Below, piece after piece: positions 24,543 to 33,093 of a stretch of 64,000 nt of DNA; within the stretch, counting starts at the first letter, position 1; the number at the start of each line of letters is the position of its first letter. The stretch is from positions 2,666,001-2,730,000 of the forward strand of contig NZ_OZ244657.1 in the NCBI RefSeq assembly GCF_965218685.1. The letters run 5' to 3'. The translations under genes and the position numbers were made by a program. The notes beneath the pieces were generated by a model that was given only the letters and a program-made list of their open reading frames with translations, was not told the DNA's origin and searched no databases. The DNA comes from Thalassobius sp965218685. GTDB lineage: Bacteria > Pseudomonadota > Alphaproteobacteria > Rhodobacterales > Rhodobacteraceae.

Positions 24543-25148
24543 TCAAGGGTTTAGGCGTGTTACTTTCCACGCCATTTGCGGTGTTTCCCTACGCCATTGG
24601 AACCGATCATGCAGTCGAAAAGCACCGTCTGCCCAGAATTCAATCTCAATTGGCGTGATTCTGAAACCTCCCCAAAAGGATGGTCGTTTCGGGTTGGGGC
24701 CCTGCTGAGCGGTCACTTTTGCAACCTCAGCCATAAGCGATGCTCGCGAAGACAACGGTTGCGATTGTTTTGACGCCCAGGCCCCCAGCCGGCTTTTCAG
24801 CGAACGCGAGCGATAATACTCATCCGCCTGCGGTCCGTCCTCTTTTGTGACGATCCCGCGCACGCGAATCTGCCGCCGCAGCGACTTCCAATGCATCACG
24901 AAAGCGGCCTTGCCAGCCTGTGTCACCTCGGTCGCTTTCGCGCTTTCGTAATTCGTGTAGAAAACAAAGGCCGCGTCCTCGATCTCTTTCAGCAGCACCA
25001 TGCGCGCGTTCGGCATGCCATCTGCGTCTACCGTGCTAAGTGCGATGGCGTTCGGGTCGTTGACTTCGCTCTTTTCGGCCTCGGCCAGCCAATCACGCGC
25101 GATCTGGAACGGATCGTCCCCTGCAAAAATTCCGGTTCTGTCGGTCAT
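24543..25148 (-). CDS. pdxH: Pyridoxamine 5'-phosphate oxidase
   Basis: FMN enzyme that makes pyridoxal 5'-phosphate from PNP or PMP. The 201-residue sequence contains ARMVLLKEI, FVFYTNYES, the LRRQIRVRG strand, SLGAW-type SRLGAWASKQS, the FWGGFRITP segment and the C-terminal RLHDR...W-R motif that binds substrate. It lies 17 bp upstream of the cold-shock gene's start on the same strand (transcribed before it), so it could belong to the same transcript. Confidence 0.95.
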   Translation of the reverse strand: MTDRTGIFAGDDPFQIARDWLAEAEKSEVNDPNAIALSTVDADGMPNARMVLLKEIEDAAFVFYTNYESAKATEVTQAGKAAFVMHWKSLRRQIRVRGIVTKEDGPQADEYYRSRSLKSRLGAWASKQSQPLSSRASLMAEVAKVTAQQGPNPKRPSFWGGFRITPIEIEFWADGAFRLHDRFQWRRETPQMAWKVTRLNP

Positions 25149-25312
25149 GATTCCCTCTTTGTCTTCTGTCGTCAGCCTAACGCGTCCTGCAGGGACGGTG
25201 TAGGCCCCCTGCCCGGCAACTCGGATTGCCCCAAGGGTAAGGCTGCACTTGATGCTGCAGGTTCTATCCCCTAAAGCACAGGTAACCAGTTAAGCACGTC
25301 GGGGAACGAGAA

Positions 25313-26131
25313 ATGTCAAATCAACTGATGGCCGGGAAACGCGGTGTGATCATGGGACTTGCCAATGACAAGTCGATCGCCTGGGGGATTGCCAAGGCCT
25401 GTGCGGACGCAGGGGCCGAAATGGCCTTTACCTACATGGGGGATGCTTTCCGCAAGCGCGTTGCCCCCTTGGCCGAACAGCTGGGCGTCGAAACCCTGAT
25501 CGATTGCGACGTGTCGGATGCGGCCTCGGTCGATGCGGCCTTTGCCGAGATCGAAAAGAAATTCGGCAAGATCGATTTTCTGGTCCACGCCATCGGCTTT
25601 TCGGACAAGAACGAGCTGCGCGGCCGTTACGTCGACACCAGCCGCGACAACTTCCTGATGACAATGGATATCAGCTGCTACAGCTTCACCAGCGTCATGC
25701 AGCGCGCCGAGAAGATCATGAACGATGGCGGCAGCGCCCTGACCCTGACCTACTATGGCGCCGAGCAGGTGATGCCGCACTATAACGTCATGGGTGTGGC
25801 CAAGGCCGCGCTGGAGGCGTCGGTGAAATACCTGGCCGAGGATCTGGGCAAGGACGGCATCCGCGTCAATGCGATCAGCGCCGGCCCGATCAAGACCCTG
25901 GCCGCCAGCGGCATCGGCGATTTCCGCTATATCCTGAAATGGAACGAACTGAACTCGCCCCTGCGCCGCAACGTGACCATCGATGATGTGGGCAAATCGG
26001 CCCTTTACATGCTGTCCGACCTGGGCAGCGGCGTGACCGGGGAAAACCTGCATGTTGATGCAGGATACCATGTGGTCGGAATGAAGGCCGTGGACGCGCC
26101 GGACATCGACGCAGTGACCGGGCGCAAGTAA
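25313..26131 (+). CDS. fabI: Enoyl-[acyl-carrier-protein] reductase (NADH)
   Basis: Last reduction of fatty-acid elongation. A 272-residue short-chain dehydrogenase of the FabI class: the atypical nucleotide-binding GLANDKSIAWGIA, HAIGFSDK, LTYYGAEQVMPHYNVMGVAKAA carrying the catalytic Tyr-x6-Lys arrangement, and SAGPIKTLAASGI in the substrate loop. The start has a GGGAACGAG site about 5 nt upstream. An intrinsic terminator follows 27 bp after the stop. Confidence 0.96.
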   Translation: MSNQLMAGKRGVIMGLANDKSIAWGIAKACADAGAEMAFTYMGDAFRKRVAPLAEQLGVETLIDCDVSDAASVDAAFAEIEKKFGKIDFLVHAIGFSDKNELRGRYVDTSRDNFLMTMDISCYSFTSVMQRAEKIMNDGGSALTLTYYGAEQVMPHYNVMGVAKAALEASVKYLAEDLGKDGIRVNAISAGPIKTLAASGIGDFRYILKWNELNSPLRRNVTIDDVGKSALYMLSDLGSGVTGENLHVDAGYHVVGMKAVDAPDIDAVTGRK

Positions 26132-26157
26132 CGCCCTCTCGATTTTCAAACTATTCA

Positions 26158-26189
26158 ACACCGGCAGAGCACTCTGCCGGTGTTTTCTT
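26158..26189 (+). terminator. Intrinsic terminator of fabI
   Basis: A perfect 12-bp stem (ACACCGGCAGAG / CTCTGCCGGTGT) with a 2-nt loop, followed by TTTCTT, starts 27 bp beyond the fabI stop. Confidence 0.85.
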
Positions 26190-26272
26190 GTAAGTGACCC
26201 GGCGATCGGCCTCTTTTCCACACATCAGTTTGACGCTATCACTTCTGAAAACGCTTTCACGAAGGACACATC

Positions 26273-26779
26273 ATGGCCGAGACCCGCCTGCCCCATGAAA
26301 AAGGATTCCACATCAGCTGGGATCAAATTCACCGCGACAGCCGGGCGCTGGCCTGGCGGCTGGATGGGCAAGGCCCCGACAATGGCGCCTGGAAAGCCAT
26401 CGTGGCGATCACACGCGGTGGCATGGCCCCGGCGATGATCATCGCGCGCGAGCTGGACATCCGCACGATCGACACGATCAGTGTCAAATCCTATGACCAC
26501 CAGTCACAGTCCGAGGCCTCGGTTCTGAAAGCCCCCGACGCGGAATTGATGGGCGACGGAGAAGGCATCCTGGTCATCGACGATCTGGTCGACAGCGGCA
26601 AAACCCTGGAACTGGTGCGCGAAATGTTTCCGAAAGCGCATTTCGGGACTGTCTATGCAAAGCCCAAAGGGCGCCCTCAGGTCGACACATTTATTACCGA
26701 AGTAAGCCAGGACACTTGGATTTTCTTCCCCTGGGATATGGCATTGCAATATGTTGAACCGTACCGAGGAACTGACTAA
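26273..26779 (+). CDS. gpt: Xanthine phosphoribosyltransferase
   Basis: Purine salvage enzyme converting xanthine, guanine or hypoxanthine plus PRPP to the nucleotide. The 168-residue protein has the type-I PRTase PRPP loop VIDDLVDSGKT (about residue 103), the TRGGMAPA loop, KSYDHQ, and the C-terminal WIFFPWDMALQ characteristic of Gpt. It has its own upstream region after the fabI terminator. The acyltransferase gene follows after 36 bp. Confidence 0.93.
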   Translation: MAETRLPHEKGFHISWDQIHRDSRALAWRLDGQGPDNGAWKAIVAITRGGMAPAMIIARELDIRTIDTISVKSYDHQSQSEASVLKAPDAELMGDGEGILVIDDLVDSGKTLELVREMFPKAHFGTVYAKPKGRPQVDTFITEVSQDTWIFFPWDMALQYVEPYRGTD

Positions 26780-26815
26780 GCGGCCTATTTCAACCGCTGA
26801 CCCGATGGTGGCGGC

Positions 26816-27763
26816 ATGAGCACCGACACCATCCGCGAAAAGCTGATCGGCGGCGCTTTGCCAGGCGAGCGAGCGCCGAAGTTCTATTCGCTCGAACTTC
26901 TGCGCTTTATCTGCGCGTTTTCCATTGTTTGGGGGCATCTGGGGGCCCCGCATGCAATCGTGGCCTATGCCGGGCTGGACACGTTTATCATTCTCAGCGT
27001 CGCGCTTAGTACCCGTGCTGCCACCCGGCAAGACTTCGCCACTTTTATGATGCGCCGGGTGATCCGCATTTTCGTTCCCTGGGTGATCTGGTCGGGCTTC
27101 TATCTGTTCTTTCGCGGGCTGCGTGATGGTTGGCACACGATGTTCCAACTGACGGACCCAGCTTGGCTTCTGATCGGCCCCGAGATTCACCTGTGGTTCC
27201 TGCCCTTCATCCTGATTTCTGCCCCCTTTGCCTATATCGCGATGCACCTGCCCCATGGCCGTGTGTTCGGCGCCATTATGGTGGTCGTAACATTGCCGCT
27301 TTCGTGCGGGCTCTATTATGTTGAATGGAACGCGATGCTCTCGCCCCCATGGACGCAGTGGTGTTTTGCCCTGCCACCCCTGTTTTATGCGGTCATTCGC
27401 GTATCGGGCCGCCGCTGGGGGCCAAGCTTTCTGCTTGTCGGAACTCTGATCGGCATGACGCTGCTGGGCCACCCCGAACCCGCCTGGTTCCTGATCCTGT
27501 CCGCCGTCCTGTTCGAGGTTTTCCTGCACTTCGACAAGATCGGACGCTGGGCCGGCCCCTTGGGCGATGCGGCCTTTGGCATCTATGTGCTGCACCCGTT
27601 TTTCATCGTGGTCATTGCTCATTTCATCTCTTTGACCGGGCATACGATATTCTTCGCCGAGCTGGTTTTTCTGGCGTCCTGGGCAGGCAGTTATGCTTTG
27701 CTTCGGATCGGTCAGGCGCTGACAGCAAATTTCGCCGCCGCCCGAACCAGCACAGAGCCCTAA
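26816..27763 (+). CDS. Acyltransferase family 3 membrane protein
   Basis: A 315-residue polytopic membrane protein of the acyltransferase-3 family, which O-acylates sugars or other surface molecules. The N-terminal SLELLRFICAFSIVWGHL carries the family's conserved R and H, followed by about nine hydrophobic segments, with FMMRRVIRIFVPW after the second and a late YVLHPFFIV typical of the last helices. The substrate is not predictable. There is no neighbouring polysaccharide cluster. Confidence 0.85.
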   Translation: MSTDTIREKLIGGALPGERAPKFYSLELLRFICAFSIVWGHLGAPHAIVAYAGLDTFIILSVALSTRAATRQDFATFMMRRVIRIFVPWVIWSGFYLFFRGLRDGWHTMFQLTDPAWLLIGPEIHLWFLPFILISAPFAYIAMHLPHGRVFGAIMVVVTLPLSCGLYYVEWNAMLSPPWTQWCFALPPLFYAVIRVSGRRWGPSFLLVGTLIGMTLLGHPEPAWFLILSAVLFEVFLHFDKIGRWAGPLGDAAFGIYVLHPFFIVVIAHFISLTGHTIFFAELVFLASWAGSYALLRIGQALTANFAAARTSTEP

Positions 27764-27827
27764 AATCCGGGCTTGCCCCGACCGCAACGCGGCCTATCCT
27801 GCGAGGACCAAGGAACCGGAGCTGACC

Positions 27828-29018
27828 ATGACTTTGCCTCGTACCGCCGCAACCTTTCCCCCTCCGGTCATGGAGGCGCGCCGCTGGATCGCGGATGCGA
27901 AATTCTCGGCGGAACGGCCATTGATCAACGTCAGCCAGGCCGCGCCGGTGGACCCGCCGACAGACGCGTTACGCAAGCACATCGCTGAAACTGCCCTTAC
28001 GCTGGACAGCGCCCATCTATATGGCCCCGTGCTGGGTCTGCCTGCTCTGCGCGCCGAGGTTGCCAGCAATTTCAGTGCCGCGTATGGCGGCGCGATCAAC
28101 GACAGCAATGTCTGCATTACCGCTGGCTGCAATCAGGCCTTTTGTGCTGCGATGATGACCCTGGCCGCCGAGGGTGACGAGGTGATCCTGCCCACCCCTT
28201 ACTACTTTAACCACAAGATGTGGCTGGACATGACCGGTGTGCGCTGCGTGGATCTGCCCACGGGTCCGGGCCTGCTGCCCGACCCTGATGTGGCCCGCGC
28301 GATGATCACCGAGCGCACGCGCGCAATCGTGCTGGTCACGCCGAACAACCCGGCGGGCGTTGAATATCCCGCCGATCTGGTCGCGGCCTTCCGCGATGTC
28401 GCCCGCGAAGCCCGGATCGCCCTGATCGTGGACGAAACCTATCGCGATTTTCACAGCAAAAGCGGCGCGCCGCATGATTTGTTCACCGATCCCGACTGGG
28501 CCGACACGGTGATCCAGCTGTATTCCTTCTCCAAGGCGTATCGTCTGACCGGCCACCGTGTCGGCGCGATGATCGCGCATCCTGATCGCCTTGCGCAGGT
28601 GGAAAAGTTCCTGGACACCGTCACCATATGCCCCAACCAACTGGCGCAGCACGCCGCGCTATGGGGGATGCAGAACCTTGGCCAATGGCTGGCCGGAGAG
28701 CGCGCCGAGATCTTGGATCGCCGCGCCGCGATCGAGGAAGGCTTTCCCAAGCTTGCCGAAAAAGGATGGGACCTGCTGGGCGTCGGCGCCTATTTCGCCT
28801 ATGTGACGCATCCATTTCGGAGATCCTCGCTGCAATTGGCGCAGGACATGGTATCCGACGCCGCCGTTCTGGCCCTGCCTGGCACCATGTTCATGCCCGA
28901 TGATGACCCCGCAGGGCAGCGCCAGCTAAGGATCGCCTTTGCCAATATCGATCGCGCGGGCATCAACACCCTGTTTGAACGGCTGGCGGGCCTTGCCCCC
29001 CGCAAGGTCTCGTCGTAG
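27828..29018 (+). CDS. PLP-dependent class I/II aminotransferase
   Basis: A 396-residue fold-type I aminotransferase. Seen are TPYYFNHKMW, the VTPNNPAGVEY loop with the asparagine that contacts PLP, IVDETYRDF with the PLP-binding aspartate/tyrosine, and the Schiff-base lysine in YSFSKAYRLTGHRVG, close to the expected residue 230. The amino-acid substrate cannot be assigned; it is a member of the broad aspartate/aromatic group. The next gene (ppiD-like) begins 44 bp downstream. Confidence 0.88.
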   Translation: MTLPRTAATFPPPVMEARRWIADAKFSAERPLINVSQAAPVDPPTDALRKHIAETALTLDSAHLYGPVLGLPALRAEVASNFSAAYGGAINDSNVCITAGCNQAFCAAMMTLAAEGDEVILPTPYYFNHKMWLDMTGVRCVDLPTGPGLLPDPDVARAMITERTRAIVLVTPNNPAGVEYPADLVAAFRDVAREARIALIVDETYRDFHSKSGAPHDLFTDPDWADTVIQLYSFSKAYRLTGHRVGAMIAHPDRLAQVEKFLDTVTICPNQLAQHAALWGMQNLGQWLAGERAEILDRRAAIEEGFPKLAEKGWDLLGVGAYFAYVTHPFRRSSLQLAQDMVSDAAVLALPGTMFMPDDDPAGQRQLRIAFANIDRAGINTLFERLAGLAPRKVSS

Positions 29019-29062
29019 ACACGGGCGGACGATTTCAATTTACCCGGTGATAAGGGAAGCTC

Positions 29063-30904
29063 ATGGCCAAAGGCGCTACTTCGAAAATCTTTGTCTGGAT
29101 TCTGTTGGCTCTGCTGATTGTGGGCCTTGCAGGCTTTGGCGCGACCTCGCTTTCGGGCAACTCGCGCAGCATCGGCGCTGTCGGCGACGAGAAAATCTCT
29201 ATCCAGGAATACGCCCGCGCCCTTCAGGATGAAATCCGCGCCATCCAGGCGCAAACCGGCCAGACCATCACCTTTGAACAAGCCATCGCCTTTGGCCTTG
29301 ACCGTTCGGTTCTGGGGCGCCTGATCGGCTCGGCTGCGCTGGACAACGAGGCGCGCAGCATCGGCCTGTCGCTGGGCGACGAGAACCTGCGCCGCCAGAT
29401 CGTTGAAATCCCCTCGTTCCAAGGGGGGGATGGCAAGTTCGACCGCGAGGCGTATCGCTTTGCCCTGGGCCAGGCAGGTCTGACCGAGGCCGAGTTTGAA
29501 GAGGAAATGCGCGCCGACGCAACCCGCAGCCTGCTGCAGGGCGCGCTGATCACCGGCGTTACCATGCCCGCCGCCTACAGCGACACCCTGCTGGGTTACT
29601 ATGCCGAGCGCCGCAACTTCACTTGGGCCGTGCTGGACCGCGCCGCGCTGACAACCCCAGTCCCTGCCCCGACCGAGGAACAGCTGGCCACCTATCACCA
29701 GGATAACGCCGCCCGGTTCACCAGCCCGGCGATCAAGCAGCTGACCTATGTCTGGCTGTCCCCTGAAATGGTGATCGATCAGGTTGACGTCGACGAGGCC
29801 GCGATCCGCGAACAATATGACGCCAACCTTGCCACCTATATGCGCCCTGAACGCCGTCTGGTGGAACGCCTTGTATTCTCGGACGATGACGCCGCGCTGG
29901 CCGCCAAGGCAAAGATCGAAACCGGCGAGACCCAGTTCGAAACCCTGGTCGAAGACCGCGGGCTGGACCTGTCCGACGTGGATCTGGGCGATGTGACCAA
30001 AGACGATCTGGACGCCGCCGGCGGCGCCGTCTTCAACGCTCAGGTGGGCGATGTTGTCGGCCCGTTCGAAAGCTCTTTGGGTCCGGCGCTGTTCCGCGTG
30101 AACGGCATTCTGGCCGCCAAGGAAACCGCCTATGAAGATGCGCGCGAGGCGATCCGTCTGGAACTGGCCGCTGACCGCGCCCGCCGCATGGTCGAAAGCC
30201 AATCCGAGAACGTGGACGATCTGCTGGCCGGTGGCGCCACGCTGGAAGAGCTGGTCACCGAGGCCGGCATGAAACTGGCGACCATGGACTGGCATGACGA
30301 CGCCGAGGATCGCATCAACGGCTATGCTGCCTTCCGCAACGCGGCCGAGGCCGTGGCAGATGGCGATTATCCTGAACTGATCCGTCTGGACGATGGCGGT
30401 CTGGCTGCGCTGCGCCTTGAGGGCGAAGTCGCCCCGGCGCTCAAGCCCCTGGACGAGGTCCGCGAGGACGTCTCGGCAGCATGGCTCGCGGCCGAGACCA
30501 CCAAGGCGCTGGCCGCCCGCGCAGACGAGATCACGCAAGAGCTGTCCGGCGCAGGCGATATGGCGGCATTGGGCCTGACCGCCCGCGTGGAAACCGCCGT
30601 GACCCGCAACGAGTTCATCAGTGGTTCGCCCGTCGGTTTCCTGACCAAGGTCTTCGAGATGGACGCCGGCACCGCGGCCGTGGTCTCGGATGCGGCGACG
30701 GTAACCATCGTGCAGCTAACCGATATCCTGCCGCCCGATATGGACGACCCCGAGGTCAGCGCTCTGGCTGCGTCGCTGGCACAGGAAATCAACGCCTCGC
30801 TGGCGCAGGACCTGTACGCGGCCTATGCCCGCAACATCCAGGACACCGCCGGGATCAACCTGGACCAGGCGGCGATCAATGCCGTGCATGCCAACTTCCA
30901 GTAA
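29063..30904 (+). CDS. ppiD: PpiD-like periplasmic folding chaperone / peptidyl-prolyl isomerase
   Basis: A 613-residue protein anchored by one N-terminal helix (about residues 9-29) with a large periplasmic part: a SurA/PpiD-like N-terminal chaperone region (about 35-260) and a PpiC parvulin-like domain (about 265-360; LVEDRGLDLSDVDLGD, GAVFNAQVGDVVGPFESSLG). In the family it assists proteins emerging from the SecYEG translocon. The rest is helical without clear domain. Only 12 bp lie between its stop and trpE, so both probably share a transcript. The symbol is assigned by architecture. Confidence 0.85.
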   Translation: MAKGATSKIFVWILLALLIVGLAGFGATSLSGNSRSIGAVGDEKISIQEYARALQDEIRAIQAQTGQTITFEQAIAFGLDRSVLGRLIGSAALDNEARSIGLSLGDENLRRQIVEIPSFQGGDGKFDREAYRFALGQAGLTEAEFEEEMRADATRSLLQGALITGVTMPAAYSDTLLGYYAERRNFTWAVLDRAALTTPVPAPTEEQLATYHQDNAARFTSPAIKQLTYVWLSPEMVIDQVDVDEAAIREQYDANLATYMRPERRLVERLVFSDDDAALAAKAKIETGETQFETLVEDRGLDLSDVDLGDVTKDDLDAAGGAVFNAQVGDVVGPFESSLGPALFRVNGILAAKETAYEDAREAIRLELAADRARRMVESQSENVDDLLAGGATLEELVTEAGMKLATMDWHDDAEDRINGYAAFRNAAEAVADGDYPELIRLDDGGLAALRLEGEVAPALKPLDEVREDVSAAWLAAETTKALAARADEITQELSGAGDMAALGLTARVETAVTRNEFISGSPVGFLTKVFEMDAGTAAVVSDAATVTIVQLTDILPPDMDDPEVSALAASLAQEINASLAQDLYAAYARNIQDTAGINLDQAAINAVHANFQ

Positions 30905-30916
30905 GGACCGGACGCC

Positions 30917-32428
30917 GTGGAACTGACGCCTACTTTTGAAGAATTCGCCAAGGCATACGAGGCGGGAAAGAACCAGGTGGTCTATACCCGCCTGGCGGCT
31001 GATCTGGACACGCCGGTTTCCCTGATGTTGAAGCTATCCGGGGCCCAGAAAGACGCGTTCATCCTGGAATCCGTCACGGGCGGCGAGGTGCGCGGGCGCT
31101 ATTCGATCATCGGGATGAAGCCTGACGTGATCTGGAAATGTCATGGCACCGAAAGTTCGCTGAACCGTCAGGCGCGGTTCGATCCGGACGCTTTCCAACC
31201 CTGCGACGACGATCCGCTGACCGCCCTGCGCGCGCTGATCGCCGAGACTAAGATCGATCTGCCGTCGGATCTGCCCGCCGCCAGTGCGGGCCTGTTCGGA
31301 TATCTTGGCTATGACATGATCCGTCTGGTGGAACACCTGCCCGATGTGAACCCCGACCCGCTGGGCCTGCCTGATGCGATGATGCTGCGCCCCTCGATCG
31401 TGGCAGTTCTGGACGGGGTCAAGGGCGAGGTGACCGTGGTGTCCCCTGCCTGGATCAACGATGGTCTGTCCGCCCGCGCTGCCTATGCCCAGGCGGCCGA
31501 ACGTGTGATGGACGCCGTGCGCGATCTGGAACGCGCCATGCCGCAAGCCAGCCGCGATCTGGGCGAGGCGCATGACACCAGCGCGCCCATCAGCAATTTC
31601 TCGAAATCGGGCTATATGGAGGCTGTCGAGAAGGCCAAGGAATACATCCGCGCCGGCGATATTTTCCAGGTCGTGCCCTCGCAGCGCTGGACGCAAAACT
31701 TTCCGCTGCCGCCGTTTGCCTTGTATCGGTCGCTGCGCCGGACGAACCCGTCGCCCTTCATGTTCTATTTCAATTTCGGCGGATTCCAGGTGATCGGCGC
31801 CAGCCCCGAGATCCTGGTGCGCGTGTTCGACCGTCAGGTCACCATCCGCCCCATCGCCGGCACCCGCCCCCGCGGCGCCACCCCTGCCGAAGACAAGGCC
31901 CTGGAAGAGGACCTGCTGGCCGACCAGAAAGAACTGGCCGAGCACCTGATGCTGCTGGACCTGGGCCGGAACGATACAGGCAAAGTCAGCAAGATCGGCA
32001 CCGTTCGCCCGACAGAAGAGTTCATCATCGAGCGCTATAGCCACGTGATGCATATCGTCTCCAACGTCGTGGGCGAGCTGGCCGATGATCAGGACGCGCT
32101 GAGCGCCTTTTTTGCCGGCATGCCTGCGGGCACCGTGTCAGGCGCACCAAAGGTTCGCGCGATGGAGATCATCGACGAGCTGGAGCCGGAAAAGCGCGGC
32201 GTTTATGGCGGCGGCTGCGGCTATTTCAGCGCGGGTGGCGACATGGACATGTGCATCGCGCTGCGAACCGCGATCGTAAAAGACCAAAAGCTGTACATCC
32301 AGGCGGGCGGCGGGGTCGTATACGACTCGGTGCCCGAGGCCGAGTACATGGAGACCGTCCACAAGTCCAACGCGATCCGCCGCGCCGCAGCCGATGCGGC
32401 CCGGTTCACTGGCAACGGCAACGGCTGA
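30917..32428 (+). CDS. trpE: Anthranilate synthase component I
   Basis: Converts chorismate to anthranilate with ammonia delivered by TrpG; first committed step of tryptophan synthesis. The 503-residue protein starts at GTG 30917. The N-terminal domain holds the DTPVSLMLKL segment near the tryptophan feedback site. The chorismate-binding domain shows IRAGDIFQVVPSQR, IAGTRPRG, DLGRNDTGKVS, GMPAGTVSGAPKVRAMEII and GGGVVYDSVPEAEY. The glutamine amidotransferase partner trpG is about 2.2 kb downstream, separated by rluE and a minus-strand gene. Confidence 0.96.
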   Translation: MELTPTFEEFAKAYEAGKNQVVYTRLAADLDTPVSLMLKLSGAQKDAFILESVTGGEVRGRYSIIGMKPDVIWKCHGTESSLNRQARFDPDAFQPCDDDPLTALRALIAETKIDLPSDLPAASAGLFGYLGYDMIRLVEHLPDVNPDPLGLPDAMMLRPSIVAVLDGVKGEVTVVSPAWINDGLSARAAYAQAAERVMDAVRDLERAMPQASRDLGEAHDTSAPISNFSKSGYMEAVEKAKEYIRAGDIFQVVPSQRWTQNFPLPPFALYRSLRRTNPSPFMFYFNFGGFQVIGASPEILVRVFDRQVTIRPIAGTRPRGATPAEDKALEEDLLADQKELAEHLMLLDLGRNDTGKVSKIGTVRPTEEFIIERYSHVMHIVSNVVGELADDQDALSAFFAGMPAGTVSGAPKVRAMEIIDELEPEKRGVYGGGCGYFSAGGDMDMCIALRTAIVKDQKLYIQAGGGVVYDSVPEAEYMETVHKSNAIRRAAADAARFTGNGNG

Positions 32429-32438
32429 TCCTTGCGTG

Positions 32439-32471
32439 ATCCAGCGGAGCGCGCCGGGGCGCGCACTGGAT
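32439..32471. other. GC-rich hairpin between trpE and rluE
   Basis: An outer stem (ATCCAG / CTGGAT) encloses an inner GCGCGC repeat stem, starting 11 bp after the trpE stop. It lacks a U-run, so it is not a standard terminator on the plus strand; it may protect the 3' end or slow transcription. Confidence 0.4.
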
Positions 32472-32544
32472 ATCTCGGCCTTGCGGCCTCGGGGCTGGTG
32501 GTCCCTTGCGCTCGGACCCTGAGAAACCAAAGGAAATACAAGCC

Positions 32545-33093
32545 ATGAGCCGTGTGATCCTGTTCAACAAGCCGTTCAACGTGCTTTCCCAGTTCACCGA
32601 CAAGGGAAATGAAGGGTCTGATCGCAAGACACTGTCCGAGTTCATCGATGTCCCCGGGGTCTATGCCGCTGGGCGATTGGATCGCGACAGCGAGGGATTG
32701 TTGATGCTGACGGACAATGGCCGGCTTCAAGCGCGGATCGCGGACCCCCGGAACAAGATATCCAAGACCTATCTGGCGCAGGTCGAGGGTGAGATCACGG
32801 ACGAGGCCTTGCAGGCGCTCTCGCGTGGGGTCGAGCTGAAGGATGGGCGCACCCGGCCTGCCAAGGCGCGGCGGATCGAAGAGCCTGCCTGGCTATGGCC
32901 CAGGGTGCCGCCGGTGCGCTTTCGCAAATCTGTGCCCGATTGCTGGATCGAACTGACCCTGACCGAGGGGCGTAATCGCCAGGTACGGCGGATGACAGCC
33001 GCGGTAGGTTTCCCCACGTTGCGTCTGATCCGCTTTCGCATTGGCGAGTGGAGCCTGGACGGGCTGGAGCCGGGGCGCTGGCGCGACGCTTAA
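32545..33093 (+). CDS. rluE: 23S rRNA pseudouridine synthase, RluE-type
   Basis: RsuA/RluB/RluE family enzyme that isomerises a uridine in 23S rRNA. The 182-residue protein lacks the N-terminal S4 domain, as RluE does. The catalytic motif AAGRLDRDSEGLLMLT contains the nucleophilic aspartate, and the TEGRNRQVRRM and LIRFRIGEW segments complete the family core. The ATG at 32545 is chosen because an AAGGA lies about 10 nt upstream and the protein begins MSRVILFNKP. The 3' end overlaps that of the convergent deacetylase gene by 4 bp. Confidence 0.9.
   Translation: MSRVILFNKPFNVLSQFTDKGNEGSDRKTLSEFIDVPGVYAAGRLDRDSEGLLMLTDNGRLQARIADPRNKISKTYLAQVEGEITDEALQALSRGVELKDGRTRPAKARRIEEPAWLWPRVPPVRFRKSVPDCWIELTLTEGRNRQVRRMTAAVGFPTLRLIRFRIGEWSLDGLEPGRWRDA

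Noticed and set aside
32439..32471. trp attenuator or riboswitch after trpE
   Set aside because: The hairpin is downstream of trpE, not in its leader, and has no Trp codons or T-run.
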